DNA of 64,000 bases, from positions 1 through 64,000 of the forward strand of contig DAOOIT010000003.1 of assembly GCA_035384565.1 (NCBI GenBank), read 5' to 3'. Each line of letters opens with the position of its first letter. Position 1 is the first letter of the stretch. The position numbers and the translations under genes are program-made. The notes under the pieces were generated by a model, which made no database searches, was not told the origin of the DNA, and saw only the letters and a program-made list of their open reading frames with translations. Positions 1 to 7,504 of the stretch are shown here, piece by piece. The DNA comes from Planctomycetota bacterium. GTDB taxonomy: Bacteria > Planctomycetota > PUPC01 > DSUN01.

Positions 1-1
1 A

Positions 2-61
2 TATCATCGCATGCCCACGTCCACTTGGGAAGATGCACTTGACCGGACGCTTACAGAATAG
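2..61 (+). CDS. C-terminal end of an upstream gene (truncated by window edge)
   Basis: The frame open from base 2 ends at a TAG at 59-61, and the ATG of the next gene follows with no intervening base. This stop-start junction suggests the last ~19 codons of an upstream member of the same operon. The visible tail ends in WEDALDRTLTE. Nothing in so short a piece identifies the family. An in-frame ATG at 11 exists, but a 16-codon gene is less likely than a gene tail. Confidence 0.4.
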   Translation, partial: YHRMPTSTWEDALDRTLTE

Positions 62-1015
62 ATGCCAACAGCATTCATCTCATATTCTTGGGACAGCGAC
101 GCTCACAAGGATTGGGTGCGCAATCTCGGCATTCGGCTTCGGAAAGATGGCGTCGATGTGACCCTTGACCAGTGGCACCTCGTGCCCGGAGATCAATTGC
201 CCCAATTTATGGAGAAAGCAGTCCGTGAGAGCGACTATGTCTTGATCGTGTGCACCCGGCAATATCGTGACCGGTCGGACAATCGCGTTGGAGGAGTGGG
301 ATACGAGGGCGACATCATGTCCGCCGAGGTGTTCAATGACCGAAATCAACGGAAATTCATCCCGATCCTGAGGGAAGCCCCGTGGGCTAGCGCCGCCCCG
401 TCGTGGCTCAAAGGGAAGTACTATGTCGATCTTTCTACGGACCCTCTTCCGGAAGCGCAGTATCAAGACCTTCTCAACACGATGCTTGAGACACGGCCAC
501 AGGCCCCTCCGGTCGGCAAGATTCAAGGGCATCCCTCTGCTGTAAAAAACTCCGCAGGGAAGCCGAGTCATGTACCACCGGCCCCGGGTGCTACCGCCTT
601 TGAGCCGATAAAGATCACCGGTGTCGTCGTCGACGAGATTGGAATCCCAAGAGGCGATGGTTCTAGGGGCAGTGCGTTATACCGCGTGCCTTTCCGTTTT
701 TCACGACGACCTCCAGCAGAGTGGGCCGAACTGTTTGTCCAGTGTTGGGATCATCCGTCTCGATTCACCACCATGCATCGCCCTGGCATCGTGACCGTTG
801 AAGGCGATAAGGTCGTCCTCGACGGCACTACGGTCGAGGAGGTAAAACAGTACCACCGGGACACGCTGATCTTGGCCGCCAACGAGGCCAACCGCTTGTA
901 TGCGGAGCACCTGCAGCGTATCAGACAGCAACAGGAGCGGGAGACAAAGCGCATTGACGACCACAAGCGTTCGGCTGGAGACATTGCTGGGCAGATCGAT
1001 TTCGGAGATGATTGA
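62..1015 (+). CDS. SEFIR/TIR-domain protein, probable defence effector or sensor
   Basis: 317 residues. The first ~150 look like a SEFIR/TIR fold: FISYSWDS at the start (beta-A and first helix), a DxW segment near residue 38, YVLIVCT near residue 60, a GGVGYE loop and RKFIPIL after it. Such domains in bacteria are signalling or NADase/effector modules of immune systems. This is known of the family and not shown here. The rest has no family I recognise: a Pro-rich linker (~145-180), a segment beginning FEPIKITGVVVDEIG, and a charged helical C-terminus. It starts directly after the upstream stop and is followed 50 nt later by an HNH nuclease and a GmrSD-like gene, so an antiphage role is inferred from context. 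Its G+C is clearly lower than that of the genes after 3.9 kb. Confidence 0.75.
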   Translation: MPTAFISYSWDSDAHKDWVRNLGIRLRKDGVDVTLDQWHLVPGDQLPQFMEKAVRESDYVLIVCTRQYRDRSDNRVGGVGYEGDIMSAEVFNDRNQRKFIPILREAPWASAAPSWLKGKYYVDLSTDPLPEAQYQDLLNTMLETRPQAPPVGKIQGHPSAVKNSAGKPSHVPPAPGATAFEPIKITGVVVDEIGIPRGDGSRGSALYRVPFRFSRRPPAEWAELFVQCWDHPSRFTTMHRPGIVTVEGDKVVLDGTTVEEVKQYHRDTLILAANEANRLYAEHLQRIRQQQERETKRIDDHKRSAGDIAGQIDFGDD

Positions 1016-1065
1016 AGGCCGGACTATCGAGGAATCCAACCGCAATCGGCAGAGGAGGTAGAGCG

Positions 1066-1485
1066 ATGGCGTGGACGGATGAACAACTTCGCCGCATATA
1101 TGACCGGACGCAGGGGAAATGTCACATCTGCGGGAAGAAGCTGGCCTTGAAGAACTATGGCGTCCACGGCTCGCGTGGTTGTTGGTCTGTCGAACACTCG
1201 CATGCACGGGCACTGGGTGGCTCCGACCACGGGAACAATCTCTACCCTGCCTGCATCAGTTGCAACTCCAGTAAAGGCAGCGGCACCACGCGTTCGGCTC
1301 GTGCCCAGCACGGGCGCACACGGGCTCCTCTATCGAGAAAGGCAGAGCGGAAAGTGCGGGTGAAGAACGCTGTCGCAGGGGCTGGCATTGGGGCTGTCAT
1401 CGGTGGTGTTTTGGGCGGCCCTCCCGGAGCCGTTGTAGGCGGTCTTTTTGGCGGTGCCGTTGGCCATGAGGCGGACCCCGAGTAG
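1066..1485 (+). CDS. HNH endonuclease with C-terminal glycine-zipper segment
   Basis: 139 residues. Start chosen at ATG 1066 because AGGAGG lies 7 nt upstream; an in-frame TTG at 1012 lacks this. Zinc-binding and catalytic features of an HNH nuclease are visible: C19-x2-C22, WSVEH with H44, GGSDHGNN at 51-58, and C63-x2-C66 followed by NSSKG. Residues ~105-135 are an unusual Gly/Ala repeat (GxGAVIGGVLGG, GAVVGGLFGGAVG), a glycine zipper of the kind that packs in membranes. The protein could therefore be a nuclease tethered to, or inserted in, the membrane. It sits between the SEFIR/TIR gene and the DUF262 gene, with 22 nt before the latter. Confidence 0.8.
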   Translation: MAWTDEQLRRIYDRTQGKCHICGKKLALKNYGVHGSRGCWSVEHSHARALGGSDHGNNLYPACISCNSSKGSGTTRSARAQHGRTRAPLSRKAERKVRVKNAVAGAGIGAVIGGVLGGPPGAVVGGLFGGAVGHEADPE

Positions 1486-1507
1486 CTCATCGCAAGGAGG
1501 ACAAGCC

Positions 1508-3310
1508 GTGGCGTTTCAGACACCGATTACGATAAAAGAGGCAGTCGAAAGTATTCACGCCAAGAAATTCCTACTCCCGGCGATCCAACGGGAGGTGGTC
1601 TGGGAGACGGATCAGATCGCTCGACTGTTCGACTCTCTCATGCGTGACTACCCCATCGGGTCGTTTCTCTTTTGGCATGTAGACAAGAAGAACGTGGGTG
1701 GCTACCAATTCTATGAGTTCGTGCGAGACTATCACGAGCGAAACAGCCGCCATAATCAGAAGGCCAACGTCAGCGGGGATGACGACATCACGGCTATATT
1801 GGACGGGCAGCAACGGTTGACCTCGCTGTACCTCGGGCTTAAGGGATCCTACGCTTACAAGGAGCCGCGAAAGCGGTGGGACAACCCCCAGGCGTTTCCT
1901 GTGCGACGACTTTTCTTGAATCTTCTCGGTCCCAAGAAGAACGGGGACGAGACCGACATGGTCTATGACTTCGCGTTCTTGACCGCCGACGAGGCGCAAG
2001 GCGAGTCCAACGGCACGTTTTGGTTCCGTGTGGGCGACATCCTCGATCTCAAGAAACAGTTCGAGGTGAATAACTACCTGATCGAGCACGGATTGATGCA
2101 ACGACCAGAAGCCCAAGCGAAGTTCGCCAACGAGACGCTTTTTAAGCTGTGGTCGGTCGTTCACGAGGCGAGAGTTATCAATTACTTCCTGGAGAAGGAC
2201 GAGAGCCTCGACAAGGTATTGAACATCTTCATCCGCGTCAACAGTGGCGGGACTATCTTGAGCTACTCGGACCTCCTTCTCTCGATTGCCACGGCGCAGT
2301 GGCGTCAGCGCGACGCCCGGGAGGAAATCACTTCCTTCGTGGACGAGTTGAACAACATGGGGGATGGTTTCAACCTCAACAAGGACTTGGTGCTCAAGAG
2401 CGCGCTGGTCTTGGCGGACTTCAACGACATCGCATTCAAGGTGGACAATTTCAACAAAAGCAACATGCTGAAGATTGAGAGGCAATGGGATGAGATTGCT
2501 GGTGCCCTACGCGGAGCCGTCCGGCTGATAGCGAGCTTTGGCTATAGTCGCGATACATTGACGGCTAACTATCCCATCATCCCCATCGCCTACTACCCGA
2601 AGGTGCGCGGGCTCCCGAAGAATTTCGACATATCCGGCAAGTACGCGGATGATCGGGAAGCAATCCGGCGGTGGTTGATCCTGTCGCTTGTGAAGAGAGT
2701 GTTCGGTGGCGCTTCCGACACTGTCTTGCGGCCAGTCCGGGATATCTTGCGCGATGCAAAAGACGGATTTCCGTTGCAGGGCATTCTCGCCAAGTTCAAG
2801 GGTACGAACAAATCCCTCGCATGCACCGAGGATGATGTTGAGAACCTCCTCCATTACGAGTATGGGCAGGGATACACGTTCTCGGTCCTGGCGCTCCTCT
2901 ATCCGACTCTCGACTTTAGAAACCGATTCCACATCGACCACATACATCCACGCAGCCTGTTCACGAAGGTGAAACTGCGGCAGCGCAAGGTTGAGGACGC
3001 CGACATCGACTTCTGTTTGGAGAACGTCGATCTCCTGCCGAATCTGCAACTGCTCGAGGGCGTACCGAACCAGGAGAAGAGCGACACCGAGTTCGCGGAG
3101 TGGTTCAAGGCGAATCACAAGACGCCGGAGGCCAAAGCCGACTACATGAAGCGGCACTACATCCCAGACGTCGATCTGGTGCTGTCGAACTTCCGCCAAT
3201 TCTTCGAAAAGCGAAAGGCAAAGCTCCGTCAGGCGTTGAGGTCCCTGCTGGGCGTGACTGGCGACCAACAGCGGGATGCATCCTCCAAGGATAATGTCAA
3301 AACAAACTGA
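1508..3310 (+). CDS. DUF262/DUF1524 (GmrSD-like) type IV restriction-type protein
   Basis: 600 residues, GTG start at 1508 with AAGGAGG seven nt upstream. The N-terminal DUF262 (ParB/Srx-like NTPase) half shows LPAIQREVVW near residue 25, the DGQQR motif at residues 99-103 and FIRVNSGG near 245. The C-terminal DUF1524 HNH-like half shows FHIDHIHPRSLF with H475, H478 and H480, then a Leu-rich NLQLL segment. This two-domain layout is that of GmrSD and its relatives, which use NTP and cut modified foreign DNA; several multi-gene defence systems contain such a protein. Its target and its dependence on the two upstream genes are unknown. Placement right after the HNH gene supports co-transcription. 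Confidence 0.85.
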   Translation: MAFQTPITIKEAVESIHAKKFLLPAIQREVVWETDQIARLFDSLMRDYPIGSFLFWHVDKKNVGGYQFYEFVRDYHERNSRHNQKANVSGDDDITAILDGQQRLTSLYLGLKGSYAYKEPRKRWDNPQAFPVRRLFLNLLGPKKNGDETDMVYDFAFLTADEAQGESNGTFWFRVGDILDLKKQFEVNNYLIEHGLMQRPEAQAKFANETLFKLWSVVHEARVINYFLEKDESLDKVLNIFIRVNSGGTILSYSDLLLSIATAQWRQRDAREEITSFVDELNNMGDGFNLNKDLVLKSALVLADFNDIAFKVDNFNKSNMLKIERQWDEIAGALRGAVRLIASFGYSRDTLTANYPIIPIAYYPKVRGLPKNFDISGKYADDREAIRRWLILSLVKRVFGGASDTVLRPVRDILRDAKDGFPLQGILAKFKGTNKSLACTEDDVENLLHYEYGQGYTFSVLALLYPTLDFRNRFHIDHIHPRSLFTKVKLRQRKVEDADIDFCLENVDLLPNLQLLEGVPNQEKSDTEFAEWFKANHKTPEAKADYMKRHYIPDVDLVLSNFRQFFEKRKAKLRQALRSLLGVTGDQQRDASSKDNVKTN

Positions 3311-3321
3311 ATGGGACTATT

Positions 3322-3564
3322 ATGAGAGCGAAGAGGCCACAACCTCTGATCAAGAACCGCAGCAAGAAACCTACAGACAAAGTCACGCCACCCCAGTTGA
3401 TCCGCCATTACGAAAAGCTCTCGCCGAAGGAGACGGACGAGCTGGTCGGCGACATGGCTGACTTGGTGGTCGAGTGCTTTCTCAAGAAGCGCGCCAAGCC
3501 ATCGACGACGGCGGACGGGAAGCAGGCTCATAAGCCCAATGAGCCTCCGCATGAGCCCGCATGA
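3322..3564 (+). CDS. small basic protein at end of defence-like operon
   Basis: 80 residues starting 11 nt after the DUF262 gene stop; no strong ribosome-binding site is seen. It is Lys/Arg/Pro-rich at the start, with a short helical segment (LIRHYEKLSPKETDELV) and a hydrophobic-acidic helix (GDMADLVVECFL). I do not recognise a family. The tail runs into a degenerate ATGAGCC repeat encoding HEP/NEP units. The reading frame is broken by one 10-nt repeat spacing, so the true C-terminus may once have been longer. Real versus spurious is uncertain; spacing and direction favour real. Confidence 0.5.
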   Translation: MRAKRPQPLIKNRSKKPTDKVTPPQLIRHYEKLSPKETDELVGDMADLVVECFLKKRAKPSTTADGKQAHKPNEPPHEPA

Positions 3565-3609
3565 GTCTGCCCATGAGCCCGATGAGCCTGGACATGAGCC
3601 TCGTGAGCC
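3539..3609 (+). repeat. degenerate tandem ATGAGCC repeat
   Basis: Seven copies of RTGAGYC start at 3539, 3551, 3561, 3573, 3582, 3594 and 3603. Spacings are 12, 10, 12, 9, 12 and 9 nt. All but one are multiples of three, and the repeat encodes HEP/DEP/NEP-type residues. The 10-nt step puts a stop into the small gene that enters the repeat. Confidence 0.7.
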
Positions 3610-3783
3610 TGACAGGCCTTGGCCGCGAGCCCAAGGACGGCATAATCATGCGGAACGTCGCACAAGGCGCTCTACGGTGACGATGAATGGCTCGGTTGGG
3701 CCGTCAAAGAGCGCCGTAATTGGCGTGATGAGTTGGGGGGACGGTTCAAACGAGTGCCAGTCGCCCCGACCATTCCTCACGAA

Positions 3784-3821
3784 GGCCCGTTCGGCCACGA
3801 AGCCGAACGGGCCTCTCTCTT
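3784..3821 (+). terminator. strong hairpin terminator of the defence operon
   Basis: Perfect 12-bp stem: GGCCCGTTCGGC at 3784-3795 and its complement at 3802-3813, with a 6-nt loop, followed by TCTCTCTT. The tract is only half T, so termination may be partial. It lies 220 nt after the last small gene. Confidence 0.7.
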
Positions 3822-3861
3822 CAACGGAAGAACCCCGCTTTCCTGCCGGGCCTCCCCGCGA

Positions 3862-3867
3862 TACAAT
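3862..3867 (+). promoter_or_regulatory. possible -10 element for the propeller operon
   Basis: TACAAT 71 nt upstream of the next start, after the terminator hairpin. No convincing -35 is present at 16-18 nt, so this rests on the -10 match and position only. Confidence 0.3.
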
Positions 3868-3937
3868 GGACGCTCCGTGGGACGGCCCGTACGAGCAGTC
3901 ATCAGGGCGAGGGAGGGATTCCGGAGACCTGTTTCGC

Positions 3938-6900
3938 ATGACACGCTCCCTCCTCCTGGCACTCGGCCTGTTGCTGGCTGCGCCCCGGCCCTCCGCGATG
4001 GGCGCCGCGACGGCCGGCTTCCCCACCGAAGACGACTTCGTCGTAGTGTCCGACCCCGCGTCGCCGCGCGTGGCCTATGCCCTCCAGCGCGAGAGGGGGC
4101 GCCTGACGGTGGTGGTCGAGGCGGCCGCAGACGGCGAGCCGACGGTAGCGCTGGGGCTCCACGGCGCGGCCACCCTCGTCCTGTCGGACAAGGATGCCGT
4201 CGTCAGGCGAAGCGACGGAGCCGTCCGCTTCACGTTCTCGGCGCCGGGCGACTGGTCGGCGTTGCGCCTGGGCCTCGCCGTGGCCTGGGCGGGCGGGCCG
4301 TTCGGCCAGCCCCGCCAGCGCGAGCGCTTCCGCCACACCGGCGGCGCGCCCCATGCCCCGCTCTCGACGAATCCGGCCGACTGGCTTCCCCTCGACCTCG
4401 CCGAGCACGAGGCCCTGGTGGCCGACCGCCGCAAGCGCATCGCGTTCGACTTCGAGCAGCCGATGGAGGGCAAGGCCACGATCGTCCTCGAGGACGCCGC
4501 CGGGCAGCGCGTCCGCAACCTGCTCGCCGGCCGGCCCCTGGCCAGAGGCCGCCACCGCATCCCCTGGGACGGCCTGGACGAGCAGGGCAACGTGGCCTCG
4601 GCGGGGACCTATCGCTGGCGGGCCATCAGCCACCCCGGCGTGCGGCCCGAATACCTCTTCTCCTTCTGCAACGACGGCAATCCCCCCTGGCGCACCGGCT
4701 CGGGCACCGACATGTGGGGGCCCGACCACAGCACCCTCACCGCGGCCGCGGCGGGCGACGAGTGGACCTTTCTCGGCGGCTCCTGCGCCGAGTCGGGCTA
4801 CGCCATGGTCGCCGTGGACGCCGCGGGCGTGAAGCGCATGCACTACAACCAGGTGCACGGCACCGGGCTGTGGAAGATCGCGCTCGCCGCCGGCGGCCGC
4901 TTCCTCTACGCCGCCCACGACGGCTTTGCCTGGGGCCAGCACGTGGATCGCAAGAAGCCCGACTGGAAGGCGCCGATGAGCCTCACCCTCATGCGCTTCG
5001 ACGTCAAGAGCGGCCAGGTCGTGCCGTTCCCCGGGAACCAGCGCTTTGCCGTGGTGAGCACGCTGGAGGTCGGGCCAGGCTCCGCGAACCCCAAGTGGGA
5101 GGGGGCGGCCCTCGGCGGCCTGGCCTTCCTCGATGGCAAGCTCTACGTGAGCAACCGAGCCAGCAACGCCGTCGTCGTGCTGGATGCCGAGACGGCGAAG
5201 AAGGTGGACGACATTCCCCTCGACGGCCCTGGCGCCTTGGCGGCCCACGCTGGGCGACTCCTCGCGGTCTCGAAGAACGCCATCGTCCGCGTTGACCCCG
5301 TTTCGAAGAAGGCCGAGCGCGTGGTCGCCGGCCTCGGGTCCCCCGAGGGCGTCGCGGCCGACGCCGCCGGCCGCGTCTACGTGAGCGACGGCCAGAGTCA
5401 CACCGTGCGCGTCTTCGACGCCGGCGGCAGGGCTCTCCGCGAGATCGGGAAGCCCGGCGGTCCCTACGCCGGCCCGTACGACCCTGAGCGGATGGTCCAC
5501 CCCCGCGGCCTCGCCGTCGCGCCCAACGGCTGGCTGTGGGTCACCGAGGAGCGCTGGAACCCCAAGCGTGCCGTGGCCTGGGACCTCGCGGCCGCCAAGG
5601 TGGCGAAGGAGAAGTTCGGCCCCACCGCCTACGGGGCCAGCGAGGCCGGGTTCGACGAGGCCGACCCCACCCGCTGGATCGGCCAGGGCGCCGCCTGGAA
5701 GCTCGATTTCGCGCGCAAGGGCGCAGCGCCCACCAGCATCCTCTTCACGCGTCCGGGGCACGTGGGCGGCTTCTTCAAGCAGGCCCAATACGCCTTCCAC
5801 CGGCAGGACGGGCGAACGTTCGTCGTCGGCCTCGGCGGCGTGACCAGCATCTCGGAGCTTCGCCCCGACGGCACCTTGCGCGACCTGGCCTTCGTGGGCT
5901 CCACCCACCGCCTCTGCTTCGCCTGCGACTGGAATCCGCCCGCGGCCTTCGTCGAGGCGTTCGACGCCGCCTACCCCACCCGCAAGGGCAAGCACGCCGA
6001 CAAAGGCCCCGGCGTGCTGTGGGTGGACTCCAACGGCGACGGCCTCTGCCAGGCCGACGAGTTCGACTTCTCGACCGAGAGCGACCACTTCGCCGGCGCC
6101 TACTGGGGCCACCGCCTGCACGACCTGACGATCCGCGTGCCGGCCACCGTCCGGGGCCGCCGCGTGCTCGTGACGCTCGAGCCCCAGGGCTTCCTGCCGA
6201 GCGGCGCCCCGAAGTACCCGAAACTCAACGCCGCCTGCGCCGCCGCGAAGCCCGTGGACCTCGGCGGCAATGAGATCGAGACCGCCGTGGACCGCTTCGG
6301 CCGCGTGGTGGCCAACAGCGACCCCGAGATGAAGTGCTTCGCGCCCGACGGCCGCACGCTCTGGGCCTACCCCAACCGCTGGACCAACGTGCACGGCTCG
6401 CACAACGCGCCCCTGCCCGAGACCGGCGTGATGCAGGGCGCCCTCTACTTCCTCGGCATGGCACGCTTCGACGACCAGGCCGACGTCTTCGTGATGAACG
6501 GCAACCACGGGCGCTTTTTCGCCCTCACCTCCGACGGCTTCTACCTCGACGAGATGTTCAAGGACGTGCGGATGGGCGCCGCCATTGACGCCTATCTCAT
6601 CGGCGGCGAGTGCTTCGGCGGCTTCTTCGGCCGGGCCGCCCCCGACGGCACGTTCTACCTCCAGAGCGGCCACACCGACTACCGCCTCTTCCGCCTCCAC
6701 GGCCTCGCCGAGGCGCGACGCAGCCAAGGCACGGTCACCGTCGCGCCCGAGCAGGCCATCGCCGCCGCCAACAACCAGGTGCGCACCGCCGCCAGCGCCG
6801 CCGCCGGCGTACGCGAGGCCGCCGGCCCGTTCCGCTCCACGCCCCCAACCATTGACGGCAACGACGGCGACTGGCCCCGCAGCCCGGCCGTCCGCTGGGA

Positions 6901-7504
6901 CAAGTCGGGCAAGTTCCCCGTCACCGCGCGCATCGCCTGGGACGCGCGATGCCTCTACCTCTTCTATCACGTCCAGGACCCCTCGCCGTGGGTGAACGAG
7001 GGCAAGGACTGGACGGCTCTGTTCAAGACCGGCGACTCCGTGGACCTCCAGCTCGGCGCCGACCCGAAGGCCGATCCCACCCGCCGCGGCCCCGTGCCGG
7101 GCGACCTGCGGCTCCTCCTCGCCCCGTTCCAGGGCAAGCCCGTAGCCGTGCTCTACCGCCACCGCGCGCCCGGCGCCGCCGACCCCGTCACCTTCACCTC
7201 CCCCTGGCGCAGCGAGAAGGTGGACTCGGTGGCCCTCGTGGACGGGGCGAAGATCGCCGTGACGAAGGGGGCGGACGACTACCGCGTCGAGGCCGCCATC
7301 CCTCTCGCTGCGCTGGGGCTGAAGCCGCCCGGCGTGTTCCGGGCCGACTTCGGCGCCCTCTACGGCGACCCCAGCGGCGCCATCACCATGCTCCGCTCGT
7401 ACTGGGCGAACCAGGCCACGGGCCTCGTGAACGACGTGCCCGGCGAAATCATGCTCCACCCCAACCTCTGGGGCACCCTGAAGCTGGAAGGAGCTCAGGA
7501 ATGA
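3938..7504 (+). CDS. secreted FlgD-Ig / NHL beta-propeller / CBM9-like protein
   Basis: 1188 residues; the open frame extends upstream but ATG 3938 begins a clear signal peptide (MTRSLLLALGLLLAAP). Residues ~165-235 resemble the FlgD-type Ig domain (RVRNLLAGRPLARGRH then PWDGLDEQGN). Residues ~390-540 are NHL/beta-propeller repeats (LYVSNRASNAVVVLD, VYVSDGQSHTVRVFD). The C-terminal ~200 residues resemble a family-9 carbohydrate-binding/DOMON-like domain (TIDGNDGDWP, then ARIAWDARCLYLFYHV). A sugar- or polymer-binding cell-surface role is inferred. It is the first gene of a three-gene operon: its stop overlaps the next ATG (ATGA). The substrate is unknown. Confidence 0.8.
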   Translation: MTRSLLLALGLLLAAPRPSAMGAATAGFPTEDDFVVVSDPASPRVAYALQRERGRLTVVVEAAADGEPTVALGLHGAATLVLSDKDAVVRRSDGAVRFTFSAPGDWSALRLGLAVAWAGGPFGQPRQRERFRHTGGAPHAPLSTNPADWLPLDLAEHEALVADRRKRIAFDFEQPMEGKATIVLEDAAGQRVRNLLAGRPLARGRHRIPWDGLDEQGNVASAGTYRWRAISHPGVRPEYLFSFCNDGNPPWRTGSGTDMWGPDHSTLTAAAAGDEWTFLGGSCAESGYAMVAVDAAGVKRMHYNQVHGTGLWKIALAAGGRFLYAAHDGFAWGQHVDRKKPDWKAPMSLTLMRFDVKSGQVVPFPGNQRFAVVSTLEVGPGSANPKWEGAALGGLAFLDGKLYVSNRASNAVVVLDAETAKKVDDIPLDGPGALAAHAGRLLAVSKNAIVRVDPVSKKAERVVAGLGSPEGVAADAAGRVYVSDGQSHTVRVFDAGGRALREIGKPGGPYAGPYDPERMVHPRGLAVAPNGWLWVTEERWNPKRAVAWDLAAAKVAKEKFGPTAYGASEAGFDEADPTRWIGQGAAWKLDFARKGAAPTSILFTRPGHVGGFFKQAQYAFHRQDGRTFVVGLGGVTSISELRPDGTLRDLAFVGSTHRLCFACDWNPPAAFVEAFDAAYPTRKGKHADKGPGVLWVDSNGDGLCQADEFDFSTESDHFAGAYWGHRLHDLTIRVPATVRGRRVLVTLEPQGFLPSGAPKYPKLNAACAAAKPVDLGGNEIETAVDRFGRVVANSDPEMKCFAPDGRTLWAYPNRWTNVHGSHNAPLPETGVMQGALYFLGMARFDDQADVFVMNGNHGRFFALTSDGFYLDEMFKDVRMGAAIDAYLIGGECFGGFFGRAAPDGTFYLQSGHTDYRLFRLHGLAEARRSQGTVTVAPEQAIAAANNQVRTAASAAAGVREAAGPFRSTPPTIDGNDGDWPRSPAVRWDKSGKFPVTARIAWDARCLYLFYHVQDPSPWVNEGKDWTALFKTGDSVDLQLGADPKADPTRRGPVPGDLRLLLAPFQGKPVAVLYRHRAPGAADPVTFTSPWRSEKVDSVALVDGAKIAVTKGADDYRVEAAIPLAALGLKPPGVFRADFGALYGDPSGAITMLRSYWANQATGLVNDVPGEIMLHPNLWGTLKLEGAQE

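Larger units (their letters stand above)
3610..3937. other. intergenic region between defence operon and propeller operon
   Basis: About 330 nt between the ATGAGCC repeat and the next gene. It holds the 12-bp terminator-like hairpin and a TACAAT -10-like element at 3862-3867, 71 nt before the next start. I see no gene or RNA gene here. G+C rises to the window's usual high level across this stretch, so it is the likely boundary of the low-G+C defence segment. Confidence 0.5.
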
